The notes below the pieces were generated by a model. That model was not told where the DNA came from and ran no database searches. It was given only the letters and a program-made list of their open reading frames with translations. A DNA stretch of 64,000 nt from Candidatus Bathyarchaeota archaeon (lineage in GTDB: Archaea > Thermoproteota > Bathyarchaeia > Bathyarchaeales > Bathycorpusculaceae). The position numbers and the translations under genes are program-made. Shown one piece after another: positions 43,897 through 53,219 of the stretch (position 1 is its first letter; every line of letters begins with the position of its first letter). The stretch is taken from NCBI GenBank assembly GCA_026014615.1, contig JAOZHZ010000020.1:354872-418871 (forward strand). Reading direction: 5' to 3'.

Positions 43897-43928
43897 GCCC
43901 AGAACAAAAATTTTGGGGCGTTCTGGGC
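43897..43928. promoter_or_regulatory. inverted repeat at the aspartokinase operon promoter
   Basis: GCCCAGAAC (43897-43905) and GTTCTGGGC (43920-43928) form a perfect 9-bp inverted repeat with a 14-nt spacer, ending 16 nt before the ATG at 43945. A TATA-like CTTTTATTATT (43874-43884) puts the expected transcript start inside it. It could be an operator or an RNA hairpin controlling the 11-gene operon. The rest of the 414-nt interval 43531-43944 holds the oligo-T, element A and no gene. Confidence 0.5.
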
Positions 43929-43944
43929 GCGGGATGGATAACAA

Positions 43945-45189
43945 ATGAAACCTGAAAAATCTTGCAAAAAAAGTGTGGTAAAATTCGGCGGTTCTAGCCT
44001 AGCCGACCATGAGCGGCTTTCCCGAGCGGTAGCTGCCGTGGTCAACGAAGCCAAACGCGGAACAAGGATAGCTGTTGTTGTCTCAGCGATGGGAAAAACC
44101 ACCGATGTCCTCTTGAACACAGTCAAAAACACCTCTAACGGAAAACTCGAAAAACACGAACTCGACGACATTCTCTCTATGGGTGAGCGTACAAGCGTAC
44201 GCATATTCTCTGCTGCCCTAAGGACAAGTGGTGTTGACTCGCGGTATTTTGACCCTCGGGACGACGACTGGCCCATTGTAACTGACGCTTGCTTCTCTAA
44301 CGCGAATCCTGAGCGGCAACAATGTGAAGACAAAATCCGCAGATGCGTTCTGCCCATAGTTGATGAAGGGGTAGTTCCTGTTATCGCGGGGTTCGTAGGA
44401 AAAACTTCCGACGGTAAAGTAACCACTCTGGGAAGGGGCGGCAGCGATACCACAGCGTTCCTTTTAGCGGAAGCCATAGGCGCAGACGAGGTTGTTTTAG
44501 CCACCGACGCCGACGGCATAATGTCAGGTGACCCCAAAGTAGTCTCAGAGCCTAAACGTTTGTCTGAGATAGATGTAAATACGCTTGTAGGTCTAGCGGA
44601 TTCAGGAGCTAAATTCATTCACAGTAAAGCCCTCAAGTACAAGCCTCAAGCCATAAACGTCCGCGTCATCAGCAGCGCCTACGGCGACCTAACCCGCGAC
44701 GGTACAATAATCACGGGCGCCTTAGCTACGGAACTGGATGTGGAACAGGAGCATGATTCGCCCATGGCGGAGATAACCATCGTGGGGCAACGGATTTCGG
44801 ACAACCTTAAACTGGTCGGGGATTTAGTCGCCAAAGCCAAAACACACGCCACTCTGATTGCTATGTCCATGAACACCAACTCGGCTATCCTGTATGTGTC
44901 TGCTGAGAAAAACCTTGATGCCCTCTTCAACGACGTACACCAAACCGTGCTTGAGAACAAAGAAGCCAAGGCGATGGCGGTCAAGAAGGACATTGTCTTC
45001 CTGAAAATCCGCGGAGTCGGCTTGGAGGAAACTCAGGGCATAATCGGCAAAGTCAGCGAGGTTCTTCGGGTTAACGGCATAAACATAGCGGGTATCCTTA
45101 CGATTACGTCAAGTATTTTGCTTTTTGTGGATTGGGCTGCACGCGAGAAAGCGTTGGAGCTTATCAGAAAATCCTTAAGGAGCAATTGA
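43945..45189 (+). CDS. lysC: aspartate kinase
   Basis: 414 residues; phosphorylates aspartate, the first step towards aspartate semialdehyde. Motifs: VVKFGGSSLADHERL (about 11-25), VVVSAMGKTTDVLL, SMGERTSVRI, GRGGSDTTAF and TDADGIMSGDP. Two ACT domains at the C-terminus (after about residue 270) point to feedback control by an amino acid. It opens an operon of chorismate genes, and the semialdehyde it leads to is needed by the next gene's product (ADTH synthase), which explains the unusual placement. Confidence 0.92.
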   Translation: MKPEKSCKKSVVKFGGSSLADHERLSRAVAAVVNEAKRGTRIAVVVSAMGKTTDVLLNTVKNTSNGKLEKHELDDILSMGERTSVRIFSAALRTSGVDSRYFDPRDDDWPIVTDACFSNANPERQQCEDKIRRCVLPIVDEGVVPVIAGFVGKTSDGKVTTLGRGGSDTTAFLLAEAIGADEVVLATDADGIMSGDPKVVSEPKRLSEIDVNTLVGLADSGAKFIHSKALKYKPQAINVRVISSAYGDLTRDGTIITGALATELDVEQEHDSPMAEITIVGQRISDNLKLVGDLVAKAKTHATLIAMSMNTNSAILYVSAEKNLDALFNDVHQTVLENKEAKAMAVKKDIVFLKIRGVGLEETQGIIGKVSEVLRVNGINIAGILTITSSILLFVDWAAREKALELIRKSLRSN

Positions 45190-45237
45190 AATAACAACTG
45201 CAACAAATACAAGTTAACATGTGGAGTGAACTAGAAC

Positions 45238-46029
45238 TTGGATGAAGGCAAAAAGCGTCGGTTAAAGCGAATCTTCCGAGAAGACAACCGCACTGTCATT
45301 GTGCCTATGGACCACGGCGTCACCATTGGACCCTGTGACGGAATACAAAACATGCAGGACACAGTGAACAAACTGCTGAAGGGCAACGCTGACGCAGTAC
45401 TAGTTCACAAAGGCCTCGCTAAACACGTTGATGCTGGGCGTGCAGGGTTGATTGTTATGCTCTCAGGTGCCTCTAACCTGAACCCTAAACAAAACAACAA
45501 GGTACAAGTTTGTAGTGTGCAAGAAGCTGTGCGGTTGGGCGCAGACGGCGTTTCCGTGCACATCAACGTGGGTGCACAGGACGAAGACAAAATGCTTAAT
45601 ACTCGGGGCAGAGTGGCTGAAGAATGCGACATTTACGGCATGCCGCTGCTAGCCATGATGTACCCGCGTGGACCAAAAATCAGCGACGAGCACTCCCTTG
45701 ACGTGGTAGCTCACGCAGCACGGTTAGGCGCGGAGCTCGGAGCAGACATCATTAAAACAAACTACACCGGACAAGTTGAAACCTTTAAAGCAGTGGTGGA
45801 GTGTTGTCCCGTTCCTGTAGTCATCGCTGGGGGTCCTAAAGCAAAAACTGCAACCGATACCTTGGAAATGACAGCGGAAGCCTTACAAGCGGGTGGCTCT
45901 GGTCTTTCCATTGGACGCAATGTTTTCCAGCACGAAAACCCAACTGCTATGACTGAAGCGCTTTCTGCTATAGTTCACGACGGCGTCTCGGTTGAGGAGG
46001 CGCAGAAAATTTTGGGGGTTAAAAGTTGA
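45238..46029 (+). CDS. 2-amino-3,7-dideoxy-D-threo-hept-6-ulosonate (ADTH) synthase
   Basis: 263 residues of the archaeal AroA' type (FbaB/DeoC-like class I aldolase). It joins aspartate semialdehyde with 6-deoxy-5-ketofructose-1-phosphate to start the archaeal route to 3-dehydroquinate, replacing DAHP synthase. PMDHGVTIGP at the N-terminus, the catalytic Lys173 in IIKTNYTG, and GGSGLSIGRNVFQ (phosphate site) are all visible. The TTG start at 45238 has GGAGTGA upstream. The stop overlaps the next gene's start (TTGA). Confidence 0.9.
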   Translation: MDEGKKRRLKRIFREDNRTVIVPMDHGVTIGPCDGIQNMQDTVNKLLKGNADAVLVHKGLAKHVDAGRAGLIVMLSGASNLNPKQNNKVQVCSVQEAVRLGADGVSVHINVGAQDEDKMLNTRGRVAEECDIYGMPLLAMMYPRGPKISDEHSLDVVAHAARLGAELGADIIKTNYTGQVETFKAVVECCPVPVVIAGGPKAKTATDTLEMTAEALQAGGSGLSIGRNVFQHENPTAMTEALSAIVHDGVSVEEAQKILGVKS

Positions 46030-47057
46030 AGGACCTCTGGATACAAATAGCCGCGGGAGCAAAGGATGAGAACCTTCAGGCTCTTGCATCCCAATACGGC
46101 GATGCAGTGGTTGACGACGGGAGAATAACTCTTACCGCAGACAAAACCGAAATAGTCCTTACAGATTTTGATGCGGTTGAAGAGAAAACTCTTGAAAACC
46201 TCTCCAGTTTACCCCAAGCTCTGCGGGTAGTCATCAAGGGCAAGGACTCCGAAAACCTTGCGGTTCACGCAGCGGAACTGGGCGTAAAGTATCTGGTAAT
46301 TAACTGTATGGACTGGCGTGTCATTCCTCTGGAAAATTTGATTGCTAAAACTCGCGGCAAAAGCAAGCTTATAGCCGAAGTTGCCAATGCCGAAGACGCC
46401 CGCGTAGTGCTTGAAACCTTAGAGTTAGGCACCGACGGTGTGCTGCTTAAAACTGCGAACGCGGATGAATTGTTGAAAACTGTGGTTGTTGCCAAACCAA
46501 AAGCGGTAAAAATTGAGGTTGCAACCGCAAAAATCGCCAAAACAAAACCCATCGGCAACGGCGCGCGGGTCTGCGTGGACACCTGCGACCTTATGGAAGC
46601 AGGTGAAGGCTTGCTGGTTGGCTCACAGAGTGCGGGGCTGTTTTTGGTTGAAGCGGAGGTTCATGAGAACCCGTACGTGGCGTCGCGTCCCTTCAGAGTA
46701 AACGCTGGCTCGCTTTCTATGTACACTTTGGGTTCGCTGCAGAATACACGGTACCTGTCTGAGTTGAAGGCAGGCGACGAAGTCATCATCGTTAACCGTG
46801 AAGGCGAAACCCGAAAAGCCAACGTCGGCAGAGTCAAAATCGAAATTCGCCCGCTCATGCTGGTAGAAGCCGAAGTCGAAGGAAAAACAATCAAAACCAT
46901 ACTGCAGAACGCCGAAACCATCCGCGTAGTTACTCCAAAAGGCTCCACCCCAGTTACCGAACTTAAAGTAGGTGACGAGGTTTTGGTTCATCTTGCGGCG
47001 AAAGGCGGCAGGCACTTCGGCGTTTCCGTCACGGATGAAACGGTGATTGAACGTTGA
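46026..47057 (+). CDS. aroB': 3-dehydroquinate synthase II
   Basis: 343 residues of the archaeal DHQ synthase II family, which oxidatively deaminates and cyclises ADTH to 3-dehydroquinate with NAD+. Typical segments: KDLWIQIAAGAKDENLQALA, YLVINCMDWRVIPLENLIA, VCVDTCDLMEAGEGLLVGSQ and NAGSLSMYTLGSLQNTRYLS. It overlaps its neighbours by 4 nt on both sides (TTGA), so translation is coupled through the operon. With the ADTH synthase it defines the non-DAHP archaeal pathway. Confidence 0.93.
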   Translation: MKDLWIQIAAGAKDENLQALASQYGDAVVDDGRITLTADKTEIVLTDFDAVEEKTLENLSSLPQALRVVIKGKDSENLAVHAAELGVKYLVINCMDWRVIPLENLIAKTRGKSKLIAEVANAEDARVVLETLELGTDGVLLKTANADELLKTVVVAKPKAVKIEVATAKIAKTKPIGNGARVCVDTCDLMEAGEGLLVGSQSAGLFLVEAEVHENPYVASRPFRVNAGSLSMYTLGSLQNTRYLSELKAGDEVIIVNREGETRKANVGRVKIEIRPLMLVEAEVEGKTIKTILQNAETIRVVTPKGSTPVTELKVGDEVLVHLAAKGGRHFGVSVTDETVIER

Positions 47058-47716
47058 CCATACGAATCTGCGTGTCAATTCTCCCCAAAACCGTGGCAGA
47101 AGCTAAACAGCTAATCGCTGAGGCAGAACAGTTAAACGTGGATTTCGTTGAGGTCAGATTGGACAATCTTGAAAAAAACGTTAAACTGGCGGATTTAACG
47201 GTTCGCCACAAGGTTCCTTTGATAGCCACGGACAAATCCCGTAAAAGCGAGACTGAACGCCAAGCGTTTCTGTTGACGGCGGCGAAAAGCGGCTTTCGAT
47301 ACGTGGACGCTGAGTTATCCAGCCTTAAACTCCAAAGCTTCATTGCCGAAGCTAAATCTTATGGTGCAAAGTGTGTGGTTTCTTTTCATGACCCCAACAA
47401 AACCCCCAGCATCCCCGAACTCACCCGTATCTTAGAGCGGGAGGTCTCCAGCGGCGCAGACGTATGCAAAATCGTAACCACCGCCAAAAAAATGGAAGAC
47501 AACCTCACCCTGCTCCAATTCCTTCAATCCGCCCCTGTCAGGAAAAAACCCGTCTGCTTTGCCATGGGCGCCTTAGGCAAGACTTCGCGGCTCCTGTCAC
47601 CCACGTTCGGGGGCTTCTTCACTTTTGCTTCTTTAAATCGGGGCTGTGAAACGGCTCCGGGGCAAATGACCGTTGGGGAATTGCGGTCGGCTTACGAGTT
47701 ACTGGGACTCAAATGA
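47054..47716 (+). CDS. aroD: 3-dehydroquinate dehydratase, type I
   Basis: 220 residues; dehydrates 3-dehydroquinate to 3-dehydroshikimate through a Schiff base. Catalytic His112 lies in SFHDPNK and the Schiff-base Lys in VCKIVTTAKK (about 138). EVRLDNLEKN at the N-terminus and MGALGKTSRLLSPTFGGFFT at the C-terminus complete the family pattern. The start (TTG 47054) overlaps the previous stop, and the stop overlaps the aroE ATG (ATGA). Confidence 0.93.
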   Translation: MTIRICVSILPKTVAEAKQLIAEAEQLNVDFVEVRLDNLEKNVKLADLTVRHKVPLIATDKSRKSETERQAFLLTAAKSGFRYVDAELSSLKLQSFIAEAKSYGAKCVVSFHDPNKTPSIPELTRILEREVSSGADVCKIVTTAKKMEDNLTLLQFLQSAPVRKKPVCFAMGALGKTSRLLSPTFGGFFTFASLNRGCETAPGQMTVGELRSAYELLGLK

Positions 47717-48573
47717 CCATGAATATAACGGGAAAAACTGCAGTATACGGCGTAATAGGCGACCCCATAGAGCACTCGCTAAGCCCTACCCTGCAGAACG
47801 CCGCTTTTCAAGCATTGAATGTGGACTGCGTTTTTTTGGCTTTTCACGTTTTACCAAGCGGAGTTGAAGATGTCTTGCGTGGCATGCGCGGCTTAGGCAT
47901 ACGCGGCTTGAACGTGACGATGCCCCACAAGAACGCTGTTATAGCCCATCTTGATGAGGTTGACGAAACCGCACAGTTCCTTGGTTCAGTAAACACCATC
48001 CTGAACGACGATGGAAAACTGCGGGGCTTCAGCACCGACGGCACAGGCGCCCACAGAGCGTTGGAAGAAAACGGCGTAGACTTGGCGGGAAAAAAGCTGG
48101 TTTTGCTCGGCGCGGGCGGGGCAGCCAAAGCCATCGCTTACACCCTTGCGCAAGAAGTAAGTGAACTGGTTCTTCTTAACAGGACTCCCCAAAAACTGGA
48201 CAGCTTAGCTGAAGCGGTAAACCAGAAATTCCACAAAAAAGTCACCGTCGCATCAACCCCGCCCAACACCATCCAAGAAAGCCTAAAGGACGCCGACATA
48301 CTCGTCAACGCGACCAACGTGGGCATGTACCCAAACACCGCGCAGAGCCTTGTCGCAGCTGAATGGATAAAACCTGACTTAGCAGTCATGGACATCGTGT
48401 ATAACCCACTGGAGACTAAGCTGGCAAAAGACGCTAAAGCGGCAGGCGCCCGCGTCATAAGTGGCGTGGAAATGCTCATCTACCAAGGTGCAGCATCGTT
48501 TGAACTTTGGACTGGCAAACCCGCACCCGTAGAAGTTATGAGGAACGCCGCAATAACACAGTTACATCGTTAG
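47713..48573 (+). CDS. aroE: shikimate dehydrogenase
   Basis: 286 residues; reduces 3-dehydroshikimate to shikimate with NADPH. Substrate domain: YGVIGDPIEHSLSPTLQNAAF and NVTMPHKNAVIAHLDEVD, with the catalytic lysine in the MPHK motif. Nucleotide domain: VLLGAGGAAKAIAYTL and LLNRTPQKLDSLAEA. The ATG at 47713 overlaps the aroD stop, and the shikimate kinase GTG follows the stop with no gap. Confidence 0.94.
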   Translation: MTMNITGKTAVYGVIGDPIEHSLSPTLQNAAFQALNVDCVFLAFHVLPSGVEDVLRGMRGLGIRGLNVTMPHKNAVIAHLDEVDETAQFLGSVNTILNDDGKLRGFSTDGTGAHRALEENGVDLAGKKLVLLGAGGAAKAIAYTLAQEVSELVLLNRTPQKLDSLAEAVNQKFHKKVTVASTPPNTIQESLKDADILVNATNVGMYPNTAQSLVAAEWIKPDLAVMDIVYNPLETKLAKDAKAAGARVISGVEMLIYQGAASFELWTGKPAPVEVMRNAAITQLHR

Positions 48574-49458
48574 GTGAAAACAGTGACTCTGGGAAAAGCT
48601 GAAGCAGTCGCACACGGAGCAGCAACCATCATAAACGCCATAGCGACAGGTGAAGGGGCAGCTTTCGGCGTGGACCTTTGGACCAAAGCAGAAGTCGAAC
48701 TCACCAACGAACCAAAAATTATCCAAGCCCACATTGTATCTGACCCCTCAGAAAGCACCCTGCTAATCGAACGCACCGTGGCGCGGGTTTTGGAGCATTT
48801 CAAAGCCGACAAACAGTTTGGCGCCAAAGTCAAAACCAACTCAAATATCCCCGTTGCTCGTGGCTTGAAAAGCAGCAGTGTTGCAGCAAACGCCGTTGCA
48901 CTGGCTACTGTTGCAGCGTTGGACAAGTCGCTTGACGATTTAGCGGTAGTGAATTTGGGTGTGGATGCTGCTTTTGACGCTAAAGTCACGGTGACTGGCG
49001 CGTTTGATGATGCCTGTGCGTCCTTTTTTGGTGGTGTTGTGGTTACCGATAACTTGAAAAGGCAATTAATCAAACGTTCCACTTTGCCTGAGGAACTGGT
49101 TGTGTTGTTTCATGTACCCTCAAAAAAAGCCTACACGGGTAACTCTGATGTGGCAAAGCTGCGGATGGTTAAGCCTCTTGTGGCTGTAGCCTACAAAGAA
49201 GCTCTCAACGGGAACTTCTGGACTGCCCTTTCCCTAAACGGTTTGATTTACTCTTCGGCACTGGGTTTTGACTGCTCGGTGACTTTAGATGCCTTAAACG
49301 CGGGGGCAGTCGCTGCGGGACTATGCGGGAAAGGTCCTGCCGTTACAGCAGTTGTTTCTGAGGACAAAGCAGACCAAGTGATGGTAACTTTGCAGCGGCA
49401 TGAGGGCGAAGTAATTAAAGCAAAACTTAACCATGAAAAAGCCCGAGTGGTGACCTAA
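48574..49458 (+). CDS. aroK: shikimate kinase, archaeal GHMP type
   Basis: 294 residues of the GHMP-kinase superfamily, the archaeal non-orthologous replacement of bacterial shikimate kinase. The ATP-binding loop PVARGLKSSSVAANAVAL (about 90-107) and the C-terminal GLCGKGPAVTAVV motif are clear. TLGKAEAVAHGAATIINAIA at the N-terminus is typical of this subfamily. The GTG start is flush with the aroE stop. The aroA ATG follows 2 nt after its stop. Confidence 0.92.
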   Translation: MKTVTLGKAEAVAHGAATIINAIATGEGAAFGVDLWTKAEVELTNEPKIIQAHIVSDPSESTLLIERTVARVLEHFKADKQFGAKVKTNSNIPVARGLKSSSVAANAVALATVAALDKSLDDLAVVNLGVDAAFDAKVTVTGAFDDACASFFGGVVVTDNLKRQLIKRSTLPEELVVLFHVPSKKAYTGNSDVAKLRMVKPLVAVAYKEALNGNFWTALSLNGLIYSSALGFDCSVTLDALNAGAVAAGLCGKGPAVTAVVSEDKADQVMVTLQRHEGEVIKAKLNHEKARVVT

Positions 49459-49460
49459 CA

Positions 49461-50765
49461 ATGACCGACTTTACATTACAAAGAACAGAAAAACTCAGGG
49501 GCGAAGTCTGCGCTCCCCCTTCAAAGCCTTACACTCAGCGGATGCTTATAGCCGCTGCACTGGCATACGGCAAGTCAAAACTGTATAATCCGCTAATTTC
49601 CGAAGACACCGAAGCTACCATGAGAGCAGTAAAAGCGGTAGGCGCAAAAGTCACTGAGACAGGTGACTGCTGGGTCGTTGAAGGCGTAAAACAACTTAAA
49701 GGCGCAAAAAAACCCATAAACTGCGGCGAATCGGGTGCCACCATGCGTTTCATGATTCCTGTAGCAGCTTTAGCTCCTGAACCTTCGGTTTTTGTTCTCG
49801 GGAAAGGACTGAGCAAGCGACCCGTGGAGCCGCTGCTGGAAAGCCTCAAAAAAATCGGCGCGCCCTCTCACGTGGAAAAGACTCGGGGCAGAACAACCAT
49901 TCAAGTTGAAGGCGGCGGCATTAAAGGCGGTAGAACATCTATGCTTGGAGACATAAGCAGCCAATTCGTCTCTGGACTCATGTTTGCTTGTCCCTTAGCG
50001 AAAGTGGACACGATTTTGACTTTAACGTCGCCGTTAGAATCTAAAAGCTACGTGCTCATGACTGAGAACGTTCTAGAAAAGTATGGTGTCAAAGTTGACA
50101 TTTCAGAAGACTTTAGCCGCGTGAAAATCCCTGCAAACCAGACATACGCACCAGTGGATAGTAGAGTTCCGGGCGATTTCTCTTCGGCAGCGTTCTTGCT
50201 GGCAGCGGCGGCAATCACCGAATCGAAAGTGGCGGTGCAGAACCTTGACTATGGTTCAATACAAGGCGACAAAGCTATCGTACGTATTCTCAATGAGATG
50301 GGCGTCAACTGTGAAGTCTGCGAAAACCAAATCGAAATAGAAGGCGATGGTGGCTTGCTTACGGCGGTGGATGTGGATGCACGGGATATTCCTGATCTTG
50401 TTCCTGTCTGCACGGCGCTTGCCTGCTACGCGAAAGGCACCACAAAGATTCACGATGCCGAACGACTGAAGTTCAAAGAGTCCGACAGACTAAACGCGCT
50501 CTATACCGAGTTGTCAAAGATGGGCGCCGACATCGCCATTGACGAAAGCAGCTTAACCATCAAAGGACCCTGCAAGCTTCACGGCGCGGTTATCGATACC
50601 CATAATGATCACCGCATAGCTATGGCGTGTTCAGTTGTGGCTTTGGGCGCTGAAGGCGAAACTGTAATCCAGCACTCTGAGTGCGTCAGAAAATCTTATC
50701 CGCAGTTCTTCACTGATTTAGCAACGTTAGGAGTTGAAGTAATTGGCGGGGAACTCGATAGGTAA
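49461..50765 (+). CDS. aroA: 3-phosphoshikimate 1-carboxyvinyltransferase (EPSP synthase)
   Basis: 434 residues; adds the enolpyruvyl group of PEP to shikimate 3-phosphate. Signatures: APPSKPYTQRMLIAAALA, CGESGATMRFMIPVAALA, GDISSQFVSGLMFACPLA, DFSSAAFLLAAAAIT and the C-terminal DTHNDHRIAMACSVVALGA. PEP for this step could come from the PEP synthase encoded at 3118. The 3' end overlaps the chorismate synthase gene by 23 nt. Confidence 0.95.
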   Translation: MTDFTLQRTEKLRGEVCAPPSKPYTQRMLIAAALAYGKSKLYNPLISEDTEATMRAVKAVGAKVTETGDCWVVEGVKQLKGAKKPINCGESGATMRFMIPVAALAPEPSVFVLGKGLSKRPVEPLLESLKKIGAPSHVEKTRGRTTIQVEGGGIKGGRTSMLGDISSQFVSGLMFACPLAKVDTILTLTSPLESKSYVLMTENVLEKYGVKVDISEDFSRVKIPANQTYAPVDSRVPGDFSSAAFLLAAAAITESKVAVQNLDYGSIQGDKAIVRILNEMGVNCEVCENQIEIEGDGGLLTAVDVDARDIPDLVPVCTALACYAKGTTKIHDAERLKFKESDRLNALYTELSKMGADIAIDESSLTIKGPCKLHGAVIDTHNDHRIAMACSVVALGAEGETVIQHSECVRKSYPQFFTDLATLGVEVIGGELDR

Positions 50766-51852
50766 AGAATTCGTAATTACAAGCTTTGGTGAAAGCCACG
50801 GCAAACAAGTAGGCGTAGTCATTGACGGGTGCCCAGCTGGTCTGCCTTTCTCTGAGGTTGATGTGCAGGGAGATTTGGACAGGCGGATTCCGCTGCAGAA
50901 ACCCGAATTGGTCTCTGGCAGAGTTGAAAAAGACGTCGTCAAAATTCTTTCAGGTGTCTTCAACGGTTTCACCACGGGCGCCCCAATCTGCATGACCGTT
51001 GAGAACAGGGAAACGCGGTCCAGCGACTACGAATCCCTGCGAAACCTGCCCCGACCCGCCCACTCAGACTACCAAGCAACCATCAAATACAGAGGCTTCA
51101 ACGACTACCGCGGCGGCGGACGCTTCTCAGGCAGACTAACCGTAGCTATCATAATGGCCGGCGCATTAGCAAAGAAACTGCTAAGCAGCCTAGACATAGC
51201 TGTGTTTGCCTACACAAAATCAATCGGCAAAACCCGAACCGAAAAACAACCAAGCCTTGACGAAATAAAGCAAACTACCTACCAGTCAGCAGTTCGATGC
51301 CCCGACCCCGCTTGCGCCCAACACATGGAAACTGCCATATTAAACGCGCGCAAGGCAGGTGACAGCTTAGGCGGCGTCGTTGAATGCATCGCCCTAAAGG
51401 TTCCCGTAGGCGTGGGCGCGCCGTTATTTGACGCGTTGGACGCGGATTTGGCGAAAGCTGTGTTCTCTGTTCCCGCTGTGAAGGGTGTAGAGTTCGGCGC
51501 TGGCTTCTCTTTGGCTAAAATGAAGGGTTCGGAAGCAAACGACGCATTCACTGTGCAGTCAGGCAAAGTTGTGACGGTTACAAATCAGGCAGGCGGCATC
51601 TTAGGCGGCATATCCTCAGGCATGCCCATCACCCTCCGAGTCGCCATAAAACCTACACCGTCAATTGCCAAAGAACAGCAGACTGTTGACCTGTCCAAGA
51701 TGGAACACGCCAAAATCACCGTTGGCGGCAGACACGACCCCTGCGTAGTGCCTAAAGCTGTTCCCGCCATAGAAGCCGCCGTAGCCATAACATTGGCTGA
51801 CCACTTAGTTAGGGCGGGTTTCTTACCGAAAGTCCTTAAGAGGCAAGAATGA
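50743..51852 (+). CDS. aroC: chorismate synthase
   Basis: 369 residues; removes phosphate from EPSP to give chorismate with reduced FMN. Signatures: GKEFVITSFGESHGKQVGVV at the N-terminus, RPAHSDYQATIKYRGFNDYRGGGRFSGR, GGILGGISSGMPITLRVAIK and the C-terminal GRHDPCVVPKAVPAIEAA. The TTG at 50743 (MAGNSIGK) lies inside the end of aroA and matches the family start. The stop overlaps the chorismate mutase ATG (ATGA). Confidence 0.95.
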   Translation: MAGNSIGKEFVITSFGESHGKQVGVVIDGCPAGLPFSEVDVQGDLDRRIPLQKPELVSGRVEKDVVKILSGVFNGFTTGAPICMTVENRETRSSDYESLRNLPRPAHSDYQATIKYRGFNDYRGGGRFSGRLTVAIIMAGALAKKLLSSLDIAVFAYTKSIGKTRTEKQPSLDEIKQTTYQSAVRCPDPACAQHMETAILNARKAGDSLGGVVECIALKVPVGVGAPLFDALDADLAKAVFSVPAVKGVEFGAGFSLAKMKGSEANDAFTVQSGKVVTVTNQAGGILGGISSGMPITLRVAIKPTPSIAKEQQTVDLSKMEHAKITVGGRHDPCVVPKAVPAIEAAVAITLADHLVRAGFLPKVLKRQE

Positions 51853-52112
51853 TGAGTGACCTCAAAGAACTGCGCAGCGAAATCGACTCGATTGACCAGC
51901 AGATTCTGCGTTTTCTAGCCGACCGCGTGAAAGTCTGCGAAGTTATCGGCTCAACCAAGAAGGCACAGAAACTGCCCATAAAGGACGCTGCCCGAGAAAA
52001 AGAAGTTTACCTGCATATAACTGAGCAAGCGGCGAAGTTGGGTTTGGATCCTGCCAAGGTTGAGGCGGTGTACCGCGAAATAGTTAATATGTGCAGTTCC
52101 GTTCAAGAATAG
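51849..52112 (+). CDS. aroQ: chorismate mutase, AroQ type
   Basis: 87 residues, monofunctional AroQ-type helical chorismate mutase converting chorismate to prephenate. The pattern LRSEIDSIDQQILRFLADRV, KVCEVIGSTKKAQKLPI, REKEVY and a C-terminal VEAVYREIVNMC is typical, with the catalytic Arg, Lys and Glu of the family. The start overlaps the aroC stop by 4 nt, and its end overlaps the aminotransferase gene by 22 nt. Confidence 0.92.
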   Translation: MMSDLKELRSEIDSIDQQILRFLADRVKVCEVIGSTKKAQKLPIKDAAREKEVYLHITEQAAKLGLDPAKVEAVYREIVNMCSSVQE

Positions 52113-53218
52113 AAACTAACTCTTTACGGAGAGTAACCAGTGTGCTGTATGAAATAAATGAGAAAGCTCTAAAACTTGAAAGTGAAGGAAAAAAAATAAT
52201 CCGCCTAAACCTAGGCGACCCCGACCTTGAAACCCCCCCCGAAATCGTGGAAGCCGCATACACAGCTATGAAAGCTGGCAAAACCAAGTATTCTTCTTCT
52301 TACGGAGAGAAAAAACTCCGAGAAAAAATCGCAGAAATCCACGGAGTCAAAACTGACAACGTCGTGATTACCCCTGGCTCTAAGTGGGGTGTCTTTGCGA
52401 CGATGTACCTGATGATGCAGGGCGGCGGAAACGTCATCATCCCGACACCCTACTGGACAGCATACGGGTTAATCGCAAAAACCATCGGCGCTGAAGTTAA
52501 GCTTCTGCGAACCGAACTGGAAAACGACTGGAAAGTAGACCCAACAGAACTTGAAGCGCTCATTGACCAGAACACCAAGATGATTATCCTCAATAACCCG
52601 AATAACCCAACAAGCAAAGTCATGGACGACGAGACTCTTGACGCAGTGGTTGAAGTCGCAAACCGAAAGGGCGTTACGATTCTTTCTGACGAAGTTTACA
52701 GCGCCATAGCCTTCACCAAAACAAAAAGCATTTTAGAGTATGACGGCGACTGCAACCACATCCTCAGCAACGGTTTCAGCAAAACCTTCACCATGACAGG
52801 CTGGCGAGTGGGCTACATCATAGCTGAGAAACTGCTGGTTGACAAAATAACCAAGCTAAACCAAATAACCATCAACAACGTGCCCGTTTTCATCCAAGAC
52901 GCCGCCCTCAAAGGGCTTGAACTGCGCGAACAAATCGCAACTGCCATAAAGAACGAATACAAAGCACGCGCCGACATGGCAAGCCAGACACTCGCAACAG
53001 CAGGATTCTCCTTCTCCAAACCCGACGCACCCTTCTACGTGTTCCCCAAGCGAGCTGGACTGAACTCAGAGAAATTCACTTTGGACCTGCTGGACAAAGG
53101 CGTAGCCATAGCTCCGGGCTCCTCGTTTGGCGATTACCGCGAACACTTCCGCATTTCCTTGACTGCACCGCGAGACCAGATAGAGACGGCGCTGCAAACA
53201 ATCTGCGAGGCAGTGTAA
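52091..53218 (+). CDS. class I/II aminotransferase (aspartate/aromatic type)
   Basis: 375 residues of the PLP-dependent aspartate aminotransferase family. PLP Lys231 lies in NGFSKTFTMTGWRVGYI; NNPNNPTSKV and SDEVYSAIAF are the other cofactor-site motifs, and FRISLTAPRDQIETAL lies near the end. In this operon it most likely transaminates aromatic keto acids (or prephenate) at the end of the tyrosine/phenylalanine routes, though aspartate use is possible. The GTG start at 52091 sits inside the mutase gene, and tyrA begins 1 nt after the stop. Confidence 0.9.
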   Translation: MQFRSRIETNSLRRVTSVLYEINEKALKLESEGKKIIRLNLGDPDLETPPEIVEAAYTAMKAGKTKYSSSYGEKKLREKIAEIHGVKTDNVVITPGSKWGVFATMYLMMQGGGNVIIPTPYWTAYGLIAKTIGAEVKLLRTELENDWKVDPTELEALIDQNTKMIILNNPNNPTSKVMDDETLDAVVEVANRKGVTILSDEVYSAIAFTKTKSILEYDGDCNHILSNGFSKTFTMTGWRVGYIIAEKLLVDKITKLNQITINNVPVFIQDAALKGLELREQIATAIKNEYKARADMASQTLATAGFSFSKPDAPFYVFPKRAGLNSEKFTLDLLDKGVAIAPGSSFGDYREHFRISLTAPRDQIETALQTICEAV

Positions 53219-53219
53219 A

